In this document: positions 15,350-25,340 of the stretch, piece by piece
Numbering within the stretch: position 1 is the first letter of the stretch
Layout of the letters: every line of letters begins with the position of its first letter
Source of the DNA: DATBSL01 sp963729875
GTDB lineage: Bacteria; Acidobacteriota; Vicinamibacteria; Fen-336
Direction: 5' to 3'
Assembly: GCA_963729875.1 (NCBI GenBank)
Contig: CAVSPR010000003.1
Location: 1 to 64,000, forward strand
DNA: 64,000 nucleotides
Position numbers and translations under genes: made by a program
Notes under the pieces: model-generated
The model's database searches: none
Told to the model about the DNA's origin: nothing
What the model saw: the letters and a program-made list of their open reading frames with translations, nothing else

Positions 15350-18300
15350 CTAGAACATGACCCGCGCGCCGAAACGGACGAGGCGCGCGCTGTAGGCGGT
15401 GGCCATGCCGGTGACCTGCCCGAACGTCGCGCTGGCCGAAACTGCCGTTCGGTTGGCCGAAGGCCGGGTGGTTGAACGCGTTAAACGCGTCGGCTCGCAG
15501 CTCGGCCGCGATCCGTTCGCCGAACCGGAACCGCTTCACGAGCGACAGGTCGACCCGCCAGAAGCCCGGGCCGTCGATCGAATCGTGGCGCGTCATGTTG
15601 CTGAAGGCGTTCTCCGGGGGCGCGGCGAAGGCGTTGATGTCGAAGTAGAGCTGGCCGGGGCCGATGTCGCCGAAGACCTCCGGGTCGCCGGCGATCCGGG
15701 TCGGCCACTGCTTGTTGTCCGGGGCGCGCAGCGTGGCGTTCGAGGCCGAGAAGTTGACCGGCAGGCCGGAGTAGGCGGAGAAGATGCCGCTGACCTGCCA
15801 CCCGCCGAGCACCCAGTGCAGGACGTCGTTGCCCTGCTTGAAGAACGGCATGTCCCAGATGAAGCTGGCCGCGAACACGTGCGTGCGGTCGAAGCCGGCC
15901 CGGCCCTTGCTGCGCTCGATGTCGGCCGGCGTGTCGATGTCGACCTCCCCCTCGTATTGCGACTGGCCGTAGTTGATCGCTCGGCCGAGCGTGTAGGAGG
16001 TGGTGACCAGGAAGCCGTTTCGGAATTTCCGGTCGAGCTTGGCCTGCAGCGAGTGGTAGTTCGTGTCGGTCGCGAGCCACGACTGGACGTTCGCGGTCCG
16101 GCCGTACAGCACGTTGTAGGGCTGGCCCGCGCGGTCGAGGCCGGGGGTCTAGGCCCGCGTTGATGTTGTAGTCGGGGAGGATGATGCCCTTGCCCACGTT
16201 GCCCACGTAGGCGACCTCGGCGACGAGGTTCCAGGGCAGCTGCCGCTGGAAGGCCACGTTCCAGGCGTGGAGCTTGGCCTCCTTGATGTCGGGCTGCACG
16301 TAGAACAGCTGCGCGTTGCGCAGCTGCGGGATGCTCGCATCCACGATCCCGTTGTCCGAGATCGGGAAGATCGTGGGAGCGCCGAAGCCGTTCGCCATCT
16401 TCCCGGCGGGAGCGAACGAGTTCGGCGGCGTGAACACCTCGGTCTGCTTGACCGGGAAGTTGTAGGCGTAGCGGTTGTCGGGGAAGGGCACGATCGTGGT
16501 GCCGAAGCCGGCCCGCAGGACCGTCTTCTCGTCGAAGCGGTAGGACGCCCCGAGCCGGGGCGCGAAGTTCGTCCAGGTGCTCTCCACCCCGATGTTCTGG
16601 GGGATGTCCCCGTAGCCGGCGACCCTGACGGTATTGGTCGAGGGGTCGTAGTTGGACAGGCCACCCTGGTCCTCGATCCCGACGAGGGGCGTGTAGTACT
16701 CCCAGCGCAGGCCGAGGTCGACCGTGAGCTTGGGGCTGACCTGCCACTTGTCCTGGACGAAGGCGAACACGGCCCAGTGCTTGGTGCCCGGCCGGTCGAT
16801 GACCTTGATGTCGCGCTGGATCGAGGAGGGAGCGTCGAGGAGGAACGCGGCCATCGCGTTGGCGAGGCCGTTCTGGGCAGCGGTGTCGGCCGGGGTCGCG
16901 GTCCGGGCGCCGTTGAACTGGAACTGGCCGCGCACGCCGCCCGCGTCCTGGATCTGGAGGAGGAAGTCCTCGTTGTGGCGAACCTCGGTCCCGACCTTGA
17001 GCGTGTGGTTGCCGGTGACCTTGGTGAGCATGCCGACGACGCTGACGGTGGTCTCACCACGGTCCCAGGGGAGGCTCGCCGAGAAGCCGACCAGCGGCGT
17101 CGTGAACCCGTTCTGGATCTCGATCCGGCTGATGCCGCTCGAGAAGTCGTCGTAGTTGGCTCCCGGGATCCCCACCTCGGTCGAGGTTTCGAGGCCCGTC
17201 CCCGTGGAGAGCGCCTCGTTGTGGTACTTCGAGTAGCCGGCCCGCCACTCCATGATCAGGCTCTGGCTGAGCGTCCGCGTCCAGGTGAGCGCGCCGCTGT
17301 AGGTGTTCTGGTAGCCGGTCCCGGCGAAGTCGGCGCCGGCGCCGCCCAGCTCGCCGAACGTGCCGGGAACGAAGATCTCCGGCCGCTGGTAGCTGAAGCG
17401 CAGCGACATCTGGTCGCTCGTCGTCGGGTTGTAGTTCAGCTTGACGTTGAAGGCGTCGGTCGTCTTCTCGCGCTCGCTCGACGGCAGCTCGTAGTTCACC
17501 TGCCCGAAGGCGACGCCGGGGATGTTCGGCTGCGGGATCTTCGCGAGGATGTTGAGGGCCACCGGGCTGAGGCGGTTCGCCGGGATGATGTTGCCCGGGA
17601 ACTGCGTGCGGCCCGTGCCGTCGGCGTTGCCGGTGGCGGGGTCGTAGATCTTCGTCGACGCGGTCGAGAAGTCGCCGTTCCTCCACTCGGTCGGCGGGAT
17701 GACCACGCGGCGCACGGCGCCGAGGTTGTCCACGGTGCGCTGGTAGTCGGTGAAGAAGAAGAGCTTGTCCCTGAGGATCGGGCCCCCGAGGGTGGCGCCG
17801 AACTGCTGGTACTTCGTCTCCGGCTTCACCGAGGTCGACGAGGAGAAGTAGTTGCGGGCCTGCGTCGCCTCAGTGTTGCCGAAGGCGAAGACGCTGCCCT
17901 TGAGCTGGTTGGTGCCCGACTTCAGGACGACCGTGGTGACCGACCCGCCGGCGCGTCCGAACTCCGCGTCGAAGTTCGAGGTGGTCACGTTGACGGAGTC
18001 GATCGCCTCCGCGGCGGGGATGAGAATAGCGAGGAGGCCGGTCTTGTGGTTGTCGTCGAGGCCGTCGATCTGGACGTTGTTCGACAGGCGCGACTGGCCG
18101 TTGAACTTGGTTTCCTGGCTGTCCTGGGGGTTGAAGAACTGCGAGTGCGGCCGGGTCATGGTCACGGTCCCGGGCACCGTGGTCCACAGGCTCTGGAAGT
18201 TGCGGCCGTTGAGGGGCAGCTCCTGTACCTGCCGGCCCTCGATGGTCCGGCCGGTGTCGGCGCGGTCGGTCTGGAGCAGCGGCGTCTCCTGGACGACCTC

Positions 18301-18681
18301 GACCGTCTCGGTCATGGCGCCGACCTCGAGGATCACGTCGACGCGCATCGTGGAGTTGACCCTCACCTGGATGCCGTCGCGCGAGAACTTCTTGAAGCCG
18401 GTGAGCTCCGTCTCGACACGGTAGAGGCCGTCCTTCATGTTCGCAAACACGTAGTGGCCGCTCTGGTTCGTGATCGCGGTACGCGCGATGTTCGTCTGGG
18501 TCTCGGTGGCCGTCACGCTCACGCCGGGGACGGGCGCCCCCTGCGTGTCGGTGACGTTGCCGAGGAGCGTGCCTCGGACGGCCTGGGCCAGCACGGTCCC
18601 CGAAAAAGCGAGGACGAGGGCGGCCGCGAAGAGAGCGATCCGCACAGGCCCGCGGGTGCCCGTGCGCGTGTCTTGCGCCAT
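15350..18681 (-). pseudogene. TonB-dependent receptor 1 (Oar-type), with two frameshifts
   Basis: The ATG at 18681 follows GGAGG and begins a signal peptide (to about VLAQAVRG). A carboxypeptidase-regulatory-like domain follows (NVTDTQGAPVPGVSVTATE), then a plug domain and a long outer-membrane barrel, about 1,110 codons in all. Frame breaks occur at a five-G run (16143-16147) and near 15430. After correction the protein ends RVMF, the terminal Phe expected for barrel assembly. Such receptors import large ligands, probably oligosaccharides, using TonB energy. A FadR-type operator lies just upstream of the promoter, tying it to the pectin/uronate regulon. If the shifts are real, the barrel would be broken. 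Confidence 0.85.
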
Positions 18682-18737
18682 GAGTTCCTCCAGGGTTTGG
18701 ACTCCACGCCGGGAATGCCGGCGCTTACGGGTCGTCA

Positions 18738-18783
18738 CGATACAAAAAGAAGTCCAAGACTGTCAATGGTTTTGGTATGACCA
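18738..18783 (-). promoter_or_regulatory. Promoter and FadR-type operator of TonB receptor 1
   Basis: On the minus strand, TGGTCATACCA (18773-18783, a perfect 4-3-4 palindrome) lies six bases before TTGACA (18761-18766). A poor -10 candidate, GTATCG (18738-18743), follows 17 nt later. The site matches the FadR-subfamily consensus TNGTNNNACNA. It sits upstream of -35, as in the other regulon promoters. A one-mismatch copy, TGGGCTGACCA, lies further upstream at 18957-18967. Nothing else coding is visible in the 301-nt gap. Confidence 0.6.
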
Positions 18784-18982
18784 CCCGGCCTTTTTCGTGG
18801 CGCACGCGAGCCTGCCGATACGGCCGTTTGGACTGACGCATCGGTTGCATGCATCAATCTCATTCGTTGAGTCTTACGGCTACAAGATCTCGGATGTCGG
18901 CTCGGGGCACCGGGCGCCGAACGCCCCCTGGTCGTTTTCCGGACCTCAGGGAAGATTGGGCTGACCAGTCGTCACAACGTCG

Positions 18983-19840
18983 TCACGACCGCTGGAGCTC
19001 CTCCCAGCGAGCGCGGTACGAGCGCAGCCACGCGGCGCCCTCGGCCGCAGCGACCGGCTGGTTGTACTCGCAGAGCGTGAAGCCCACGAAGCCCGACGAG
19101 CCGAGGAGCGCGAAGAGCTCGCGCCAGGGGTAGGTGCTATTGAGGTCGGTGACGTGGCAGCAGCGGACGAAGGGCCGCAGGAGCGCGAAGGAGGCGGCCA
19201 CGGAGCCGTCGGCCACGTCCGTGTCGTTCGAGTTCCAGGTCAGGCCGACGCTCGGGTGGCCGCAGACGTCCATGATCCGCTTCATCCGCGCCGGGACCTT
19301 CGTCTGGTCCCCGTGGACCTCGACCCAGATCTCGACGCCGTGGTCCTTCGCGAACGCGCCGCACTCGGCGAGCGCCCGGCCGATCTGCTCGAGGGTCTTC
19401 TCCTCCGGGACGTCCTTCGGGATGCCGTTGGGCCGCACCTTCACGGCCCGTGCGCCGACGTCCTGCGCGAGCCGCACCCACTCGCGGCAGTCCTCGACGT
19501 TCTTCCTCACCACCGCGGGGTCGGGCGAGTGGAACTCGCACACCGAGCCGAGACTCGTCTGCCGGAGGCCGGCGTCGGCGCACTTCTTCCTGACGACCTG
19601 CCGCTGGTCCGGGGTCAGCGTCCGCTCGACCCCGTGGGCGTGCGTCGTCCGGAACTCGATACCCTCGAGCCCGGCCTCCCGCACGAGACGCAGGAGGGTG
19701 TCGAGGTCCCAGTCCTTCGCGACGTTGTACGTCACGAGCCCGAGGTGGAAGCGCCCGGCCGCGCGGGCGCGCGCCCCGAGGGCCATCGCCCCCGCCGAAG
19801 CCAGCCCCATCCGCACCACGTCGCGCCGCGTCAAGATCAT
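18983..19840 (-). CDS. Tat-exported sugar phosphate isomerase/epimerase-like TIM barrel
   Basis: A 285-residue protein. The start at 19840 has an AGGAGG site and gives a Tat-like signal (MILTRRDVVRMGLASAGAMA); the longer open frame lacks support. The remainder is an AP-endonuclease-2/xylose-isomerase-like barrel (FHLGLVTYNVAKDWDLDTLL, EGIEFRTTHAHGVE, EIWVEVHGDQTKV, GLTWNSNDTDV) with His/Glu/Asp metal-ligand candidates. Relatives isomerise or epimerise sugars and often accompany Gfo/Idh enzymes. It has its own orientation and no tight neighbour. Confidence 0.82.
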   Translation of the reverse strand: MILTRRDVVRMGLASAGAMALGARARAAGRFHLGLVTYNVAKDWDLDTLLRLVREAGLEGIEFRTTHAHGVERTLTPDQRQVVRKKCADAGLRQTSLGSVCEFHSPDPAVVRKNVEDCREWVRLAQDVGARAVKVRPNGIPKDVPEEKTLEQIGRALAECGAFAKDHGVEIWVEVHGDQTKVPARMKRIMDVCGHPSVGLTWNSNDTDVADGSVAASFALLRPFVRCCHVTDLNSTYPWRELFALLGSSGFVGFTLCEYNQPVAAAEGAAWLRSYRARWEELQRS

Positions 19841-19926
19841 GATTCCTCCTCCGGCGGGCCGGATCGTACCGCCCACGCCCCCTCGCGTCCAGATGTGAGA
19901 CGATCGCGGGCGCCACGGAGGGCACG

Positions 19927-20484
19927 ATGAGCTACGACGAGGACGTGCTGGCCCGGGCCGCGCGCGTCCGCCTCCTCCTGATGGACGTGGACGGCGTGAT
20001 GACCGACGGCACCTACTGGCAGGTGCCGGACGGCCAAGGGGGCCTCGCCGAGATCAAGGCCTTCGACTCGCAGGACGGCATCGCGTTCCAGTGGCTGCGC
20101 CGCTTCGCGATCCAGGCCGGCGTGATCAGCGGGCGGGTCTCCGTGGCCACCGAGGAGCGGGCCCGCTCGGCCGGCTTCGCCTACATCTACCAGGGCCACA
20201 CCGAGAAGATACCCATCCTCGAGGAGATCCTGGAAAAGGCCGGCCTCGCCGCCGACCAGGTGGCCTACGTGGGCGACGACTTCACGGACGTGGTGATCAT
20301 GCACCGCGTGGGCCTGGGCGTCGCGGTCGCCAACGCCAAGCCCGAGGTGAAGGCCGAGGCCCACTGGGTCACGACGAACCCCGGGGGCCAGGGGGCCCTG
20401 CGCGACGTGGTCGAGCTCCTCCTGAAGGCCCAGGGCCGCTGGGAGGAGATCCTCCGCCACTACGAGGTCGGCGGGCGAAAGTAG
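19927..20484 (+). CDS. kdsC: KdsC-like HAD phosphatase (3-deoxy-D-manno-octulosonate 8-phosphate phosphatase)
   Basis: A 185-residue C0-type HAD phosphatase with no cap: nucleophile motif LLLMDVDGVMTDG (Asp20 and Asp22), GVISGR (motif II), and YVGDDFTDVVIM (motif IV). Length and motifs match KdsC, which dephosphorylates Kdo-8-P in lipopolysaccharide synthesis and acts as a tetramer in the cytoplasm. No kdsA, kdsB or kdsD is nearby, so it is isolated; a related family member with another sugar-phosphate substrate is possible. GGAGG precedes the ATG. Confidence 0.82.
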   Translation: MSYDEDVLARAARVRLLLMDVDGVMTDGTYWQVPDGQGGLAEIKAFDSQDGIAFQWLRRFAIQAGVISGRVSVATEERARSAGFAYIYQGHTEKIPILEEILEKAGLAADQVAYVGDDFTDVVIMHRVGLGVAVANAKPEVKAEAHWVTTNPGGQGALRDVVELLLKAQGRWEEILRHYEVGGRK

Positions 20485-20520
20485 CAGCCAGGTCTCCCCC
20501 TCGAGGCGGAGGCCGCGGGA

Positions 20521-21366
20521 CTACCTGGCCTTGAGCGCTCGGGCGATCGCCGCCTCGGCGAGGGGGGCCATCACGGCGTACCCGCGCGCGTTCGGGTGGA
20601 GGCCGTCGTCGTTCAGCTCGGGCCGCAGGGCGCCGCTCGCGTCCGCCGTGGCCGCGAAGTAGTCGAGGAAGACGTGGCCGTTCTCCGTCGCGTACGCGGC
20701 GAGCCAGCGGTTGAGCTCGCGGATCGTGGCGGTCGGGCGCTGGCGGGTGCGGGTGACGGGGAGCCCGCTCGTGTCCTTCTTGTCGTCGGAAACCGGCAGG
20801 AGGGAGGCGAGCACCACCTCGATCCCGTGCGCACGGGCGAGGTCGGCCATGCTGGCCAGGTTGTCCTGGACCTGGTCGAGGGTCACTGGCCCGGCGTTGC
20901 CGGCGATGTCGTTCGTCCCCGCCAGGACGACCACCGCCTTCGGCCGGAGCTCGATCACGTCGGCCCGGAAGCGCAGCAGCATCTGGGCGGTCGTCTGGCC
21001 GCTGATCCCCCGGTTCACGTACGGCTTGCCCGGGAAGAAGCCGCCGTAGTCCGCCTTCGACCAGTTGTCCGTGATCGAGTCGCCGAAGAAGACCACCCGC
21101 GCCTCGCCCGGCTTCGGCGCGGCGAGGGCGGCGTTGGCGGCCGCGAAGCGGAAGAGCCCGCCGAAGTCGGAGGCGACGGCCTCGAGGCAGGCCGTCTTCT
21201 CGTCGCCCTGGAAGCGGCTGCAGCCCGAGGGCCACGCCGGTACCTTGCGGTCGGCCGGGGGCGGCGCGTACTGGCCGGGGAACGCAACAGCGGGACCCGG
21301 GGCCTGGGCGAGGGAGAGCGCAGGCGAAAGGACGAGAACGAGAGCCAGGGCGTGCGAGCGCGTCAC
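20521..21366 (-). CDS. Secreted SGNH/GDSL hydrolase
   Basis: A 281-residue protein from a GTG with AGGGAGG upstream. A signal peptide (HALALVLVLSPALSLAQ) precedes an SGNH hydrolase domain: block I FFGDSITDNW (nucleophile Ser), block II with Gly in NRGISGQTT, block III VVLAGTNDIAG, and block V DGLHPNARGY (catalytic Asp/His). Such enzymes remove acyl groups from carbohydrates, for example acetyl groups of pectin or xylan. It lies 14 nt downstream of transketolase. Confidence 0.9.
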   Translation of the reverse strand: MTRSHALALVLVLSPALSLAQAPGPAVAFPGQYAPPPADRKVPAWPSGCSRFQGDEKTACLEAVASDFGGLFRFAAANAALAAPKPGEARVVFFGDSITDNWSKADYGGFFPGKPYVNRGISGQTTAQMLLRFRADVIELRPKAVVVLAGTNDIAGNAGPVTLDQVQDNLASMADLARAHGIEVVLASLLPVSDDKKDTSGLPVTRTRQRPTATIRELNRWLAAYATENGHVFLDYFAATADASGALRPELNDDGLHPNARGYAVMAPLAEAAIARALKAR

Positions 21367-21380
21367 GAGGAACCTCCCTC

Positions 21381-23459
21381 TCAGGCCTGCCGCAGGCCGA
21401 GCGTGTGCAGCCGGGCGGGCACTCCCCCCACGACCTCGGCGGCCTTCGCGGCCACGGCCTCGGCCGTGAAGCCGTACCTCTCCATCACGACCTTGAGCGG
21501 GGCCGAAGCACCGAAGCGGCCTGCGATGCCCACGACCGCCCCCAGCGGGCCCACGTACTTGTCCCAGCCCATCGGCACGCCCGCCTCCACGGCCACGCGG
21601 GCGAGGACGGCGGGGGGGAGAACGGCGTCGCGGTACTCCTGCGGCTGCGCGTCGAACAGCTCCCAGGAGGGCAGGCTGACCACGCGGGCCTTCGTCCCGC
21701 GGCCGGCCAGGAGCGCCCGCGCCTCGAGGGCGAGCGAGACCTCGGAGCCGGTCGCGATCAGGAGGACGTCGGGCCGCCCCTCGGCGTCGGCCAGCACGTA
21801 GCCCCCCCTCGAGACGTCGCCGTCGCCGGAGAGCACGGGGATCGCCTGGCGCGTCAGCAGGAGCGCCGTGGGCCCGCGCCGGGTCATCGCCACTCGCCAC
21901 GCCCCGGCCGTCTCGTTCGCGTCGGCGGGGCGGATCACCACGAGGCGCGGGACCGCGCGGAGCGAGGCCGCCTGCTCGACGGGCTGGTGGGTCGGCCCGT
22001 CCTCGCCGACGCCGATGCTGTCGTGCGTGAAGACGTAGATCGAGCGCAGGCCCATGAGGGAGGCCAGCCGGATGGCCGGGCGCATGTAGTCGGCGAAGGT
22101 GAAGAACGTGGCCGAGAAGGGGATGACGCCGCCGTGGAGGGCGAGGCCGGAGGAGACGGCCCCCATCGCGTGCTCGCGCACGCCGTAGTGGACGTTCCGC
22201 CCGCCGTAGCCCCACTCGCCGCCGACCGCGCCCTGCTTCGCCCCTCCCGCCGTGGCCGGGCTCTGGAAGTCGCCCGCGCCCTTGAGCGCCGTCTCGGTCG
22301 AGGTGTTGAGGTCGGCCGATCCGCCGAGGAGCTCCGGCACGCGCGCCGCGATCGCGTTGATGATCTTCCCTCCCGCGGAGCGGGTCGCCATGGGCTTGTC
22401 CCCCGGCGCGAACCGCGGAATCTCCCCGTCCCAGCCGTCCGGCAGCTCGCCCTTCGTCGCCCGCTCGAAATCGGCGGCGAGGTCGGGGTGGGCCTCCCGG
22501 TAGGCCTCGAAGCGGGCGCGCCACGCGGCCTCCGCCGCCTCCCCGCGCTCCAGTGCACCGCGCAGGTGCGCCTGCGCCTCCTCGGGGAGGAAGAACGGCT
22601 CCTCGGACGGGTAGCCGAGCTTCCTCTTCGTCTCGACCACCTGCTCCGCGTTGAGCGGCGACCCGTGCACGCCGAACGTATCCTGCTTCGGGCTGCCGTA
22701 GCCGATGTGGCTCCGGACGATCACGAGCGAGGGCCGGTCGGCGACCGCCTTCGCGGCGTCGGTCGCCCTCGCGAGGGCGGCGAGGTCGTTGCCGTCGGAC
22801 ACCGTCTGCACGTGCCAGCCGTAGCCCTCGAACACCTGCTCGACGTCGTCGGTGAACGACAGGTTCGTGGTGCCGGCGAGGCAGATCCGGTTCGAGTCGT
22901 AGAAGACGACGAGCTTCCCGAGCTCGAGGTGCCCGGCCAGGGAGGCCGCCTCGTGGGCCACGCCCTCCATCAGGTCGCCGTCTCCCGCGAGGACGTACGT
23001 GAAGTGGTCCACCACCTCGTGGCCGGGCCGGTTGAAGCGCGCGGCCAGGTGGCGCTCGGCGATCGCCATCCCCACCGCCATCGCGAAGCCCTGGCCGAGG
23101 GGGCCGGTCGTCGTCTCGACGCCCGGGGTGTCGCCGTACTCGGGGTGGCCGGGGGTGTGGCTCCCCCACTGCCGGAACAGCATCAGCTGCTCGAGCGGGA
23201 GGTCGTAGCCGGTCAGGTGGAGCAGGCTGTAGAGCAGCGCCGACCCGTGCCCGGCGGAGAGCACGAAGCGGTCGCGGTCGGGCCACGTCGGGTTGGCCGG
23301 GTTGTGCTTCATCGCCCGCGTAAAGAGCGAGTACCCGACCGGGGCCGCGCCCAGCGGGAGGCCGGGGTGGCCGGAGTTGGCGTGCTGCACCGTGTCGATG
23401 GCCAGCGCGCGGATCGAGTTGACGCAGAGCTGGTCGAGCTGGGGGTTGGCGGTGGTCAT
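21381..23459 (-). CDS. tkt: Transketolase
   Basis: A full-length 692-residue thiamine-diphosphate enzyme of the pentose phosphate pathway. Characteristic segments include DTVQHANSGHPGLPLGAAP at the N-terminus, the cofactor motif GDGDLMEG, and in the pyrimidine domain GVREHAMGAVSSGLALHGG and FTHDSIGVGEDGPTHQPVE. It transfers two-carbon units between ketoses and aldoses in the cytoplasm. It has GGAG nine bases before the ATG and is probably cotranscribed with the downstream SGNH hydrolase. Its pathway links to the gnd gene at 36-37.5 kb. Confidence 0.97.
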   Translation of the reverse strand: MTTANPQLDQLCVNSIRALAIDTVQHANSGHPGLPLGAAPVGYSLFTRAMKHNPANPTWPDRDRFVLSAGHGSALLYSLLHLTGYDLPLEQLMLFRQWGSHTPGHPEYGDTPGVETTTGPLGQGFAMAVGMAIAERHLAARFNRPGHEVVDHFTYVLAGDGDLMEGVAHEAASLAGHLELGKLVVFYDSNRICLAGTTNLSFTDDVEQVFEGYGWHVQTVSDGNDLAALARATDAAKAVADRPSLVIVRSHIGYGSPKQDTFGVHGSPLNAEQVVETKRKLGYPSEEPFFLPEEAQAHLRGALERGEAAEAAWRARFEAYREAHPDLAADFERATKGELPDGWDGEIPRFAPGDKPMATRSAGGKIINAIAARVPELLGGSADLNTSTETALKGAGDFQSPATAGGAKQGAVGGEWGYGGRNVHYGVREHAMGAVSSGLALHGGVIPFSATFFTFADYMRPAIRLASLMGLRSIYVFTHDSIGVGEDGPTHQPVEQAASLRAVPRLVVIRPADANETAGAWRVAMTRRGPTALLLTRQAIPVLSGDGDVSRGGYVLADAEGRPDVLLIATGSEVSLALEARALLAGRGTKARVVSLPSWELFDAQPQEYRDAVLPPAVLARVAVEAGVPMGWDKYVGPLGAVVGIAGRFGASAPLKVVMERYGFTAEAVAAKAAEVVGGVPARLHTLGLRQA

Positions 23460-23664
23460 CGGAAGCGGCTCCTTGGTCGCCGCATGCTAATACCCGGCCC
23501 CCTGAAGGTCCACCCGCCACCCGGCCGGCCGGCCGGCGCCCGATCGATCGGCCGGTCCTCCGCCGCGGTCCTGCCGGAGTCGCGGTAGGATCGGCAGCCG
23601 TCGGGCACGTCGGGCCCGACCCCGAGTCGGTCGCCGAGCCGTCACGCGCGAGGAGGCGCGAGCC

Positions 23665-24993
23665 ATGAGCACACGAGCCGAAGGCGGACGCAGGAGATTC
23701 CTCAAGGCGGCAGGGGCGGGCGCGGCCGGCCTGGCCCTCGCCCGCCCGGCGCGGGTCCTGGGGGCGAACGATCGCGTGCGGGTGGGCATCGTGGGCTTCT
23801 CGGACCGCTGCCGAGGCGCGCTCGTCCCCGCCTTCCAGAAGCACGCGGCGGAGCTGGGTTTCGAGATCGTGGCCGTGTCCGACATCTGGTCGGTGCGCCG
23901 CGAGGAGGCCGTCGGCCACCTGGAGAAGCTGACGGGGACGAAGCCCGTGGCCTGCCGCAACAACGAGGAGCTCTACGCACGCAAGGACGTGGACGCGGTG
24001 ATCGTGGCCACCGCCGACTTCCAGCACGCGCTCCACGCGGTGGAGGCGGTGCGGGCGGGGCGCGACGCCTACGTCGAGAAGCCCCTCGCGAACACCATGG
24101 CCGACGCCCGCGCCGTGCGCGACGCCGTCCGCGAGACCGGCAGGATCGTCCAGATCGGCACCCAGCGCCGCTCCTCGCCGAGCTACATGCGCGCCGCCGA
24201 GTACGTGCGGTCGGGTAAGTTCGGCGACATCGTGATGGTCGAGATGACCTGGAACGTGAACCAGCCCGGGCGCTGGCGGCGGCCGGGGCTCGTGCCGAAG
24301 CTGCGCGAGGCGGACACCGACTGGAAGCGCTTCCTGCTCAATCGCCCGTTCGAGCCCTTCGACCCCAGGAAGTACCTGGAGTTCCGCCTCTTCTGGCCCT
24401 ACTCCTCGGGCATCCCCGACCAGTGGCTCGTGCACCAGATCGACACCGTGCACTGGTTCACCGGCCTGCCGCGGCCGCGCGGCGTCGTCGCGAACGGCGG
24501 GATCTACCTGTGGAAGGACGGCCGGAGGAACTGGGACACCTTCACCGGCGTCTTCGACTACGGCCCGCTCGACGACCCCTCGCGCGGCTTCCAGGTGACG
24601 TACTCCTCGCGGCAGACCAACTCGGCGGGGGCGATCAAGGAGGTCTACTTCTCGAACGGCGGCACGCTGGACCTCGACCGCGGCCGGGTGACCGGGGAGG
24701 GCGGCCTCAGCGAGCGCTACGCGAAGGCGATGGGACGGGAGGCGAACGTCCTCCCCGAGCTTGCCCTCACGGACGCGGCGCCGGTGGAGACCGCGGCCGA
24801 GACCGGCGCCGACGACGCGACCTCGGCCAACATGCGCAACTGGATGGAGTGCGTGCGCAGCCGCAAGCGGCCGAACGCCGACATCGAGGCCGGGTACTCG
24901 CACTCGGTGGCCCTGTGCATGACCATCGCGGCCATGCAGACCGGCCGGCGGGTGGGCTTCGACGACGCGAAGCAGGACGTCGTGGTCGCCTGA
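23665..24993 (+). CDS. Tat-exported Gfo/Idh/MocA oxidoreductase
   Basis: A 442-residue protein with a Tat signal (GGRRRFLKAAGAGAAGLAL), Rossmann motif VGIVGFSDRCRG, the EKPL motif (YVEKPLANTM) and GTQRRSSPSYMRAAEY. It should oxidise or reduce a sugar with bound NAD(P) in the periplasm. AGGAGG lies upstream. Its last 49 nt, including the stop, are repeated with one mismatch at 30321-30369, marking a duplication around the accessory cassette that follows. Confidence 0.88.
   Translation: MSTRAEGGRRRFLKAAGAGAAGLALARPARVLGANDRVRVGIVGFSDRCRGALVPAFQKHAAELGFEIVAVSDIWSVRREEAVGHLEKLTGTKPVACRNNEELYARKDVDAVIVATADFQHALHAVEAVRAGRDAYVEKPLANTMADARAVRDAVRETGRIVQIGTQRRSSPSYMRAAEYVRSGKFGDIVMVEMTWNVNQPGRWRRPGLVPKLREADTDWKRFLLNRPFEPFDPRKYLEFRLFWPYSSGIPDQWLVHQIDTVHWFTGLPRPRGVVANGGIYLWKDGRRNWDTFTGVFDYGPLDDPSRGFQVTYSSRQTNSAGAIKEVYFSNGGTLDLDRGRVTGEGGLSERYAKAMGREANVLPELALTDAAPVETAAETGADDATSANMRNWMECVRSRKRPNADIEAGYSHSVALCMTIAAMQTGRRVGFDDAKQDVVVA
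24945..24993 (+). repeat. 49-nt direct repeat, left copy (3' end of Gfo/Idh gene)
   Basis: This end of the oxidoreductase gene matches 30321-30369 at 48 of 49 positions in the same orientation. The copies bracket about 5.3 kb. Confidence 0.9.
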
Positions 24994-25177
24994 GGAGGAC
25001 ACGGCGCGGGTAGAACCCACGGGGACGTACGCGATGAAGGGAGCCGTCGTCCTGCTCGGCGTGACGGGTGCCTCGACCTCCTTCCGGCACCGGACGGGGA
25101 CGTTCTCGGCCGAGAGGGCCGAGGCGACCCGGAAGGCGTTCGTGGCCGAGTACCCGAATGGAAGCGCGGGGGCCGGG

Positions 25178-25339
25178 TCAGGCCTCCGCCGGCCGCGCCG
25201 CGGCCAGGAACGCGGGGTCGAAGGCGACGCCGAGGCCCGGGCCCGTGGGCACCCGGACGACGCCCTTCTCCGCCCGCAGCGGCGAGGTCGGGGACGAGAC
25301 GGGCACGTCGTCGGCGCCCTTGTGCTCCTGGTGCGGCCC
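25178..25339 (-). pseudogene. 3' remnant of a mandelate racemase/enolase-superfamily gene
   Basis: About 53 codons survive, from GPHQEHKGADD to the stop at 25178, closely matching the C-terminus of the intact enolase-superfamily gene at 31017-32288 (GPHQEYKGADD). The core 133 nt (25208-25340) align with 31047-31179 without gaps and with about six mismatches. The 5' part is missing, and the last codons differ more. Confidence 0.8.
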
Positions 25340-25340
25340 G

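Noticed and set aside
23518..23545. CCGG/GATC-rich repeats upstream of Gfo/Idh as a CRISPR-like or regulatory array
   Set aside because: Units are 4 nt and irregular, which is low-complexity GC-rich intergenic DNA.
20521..25020. Very long minus-strand open frame (about 1,500 codons), and similar long frames opposite the TonB receptors and pectinase fusions
   Set aside because: Only the end from 21366 to 20521 codes for a real protein (SGNH hydrolase). The rest is antisense to transketolase and Gfo/Idh; very high GC removes stop codons from shadow frames, and their translations are low-complexity Arg/Pro/Gly-rich.
25034..25177. Short open frame from ATG 25034 as a gene
   Set aside because: It has no recognised homology, runs into duplicated gene fragments on the opposite strand, and lacks a ribosome site. 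It is probably debris.
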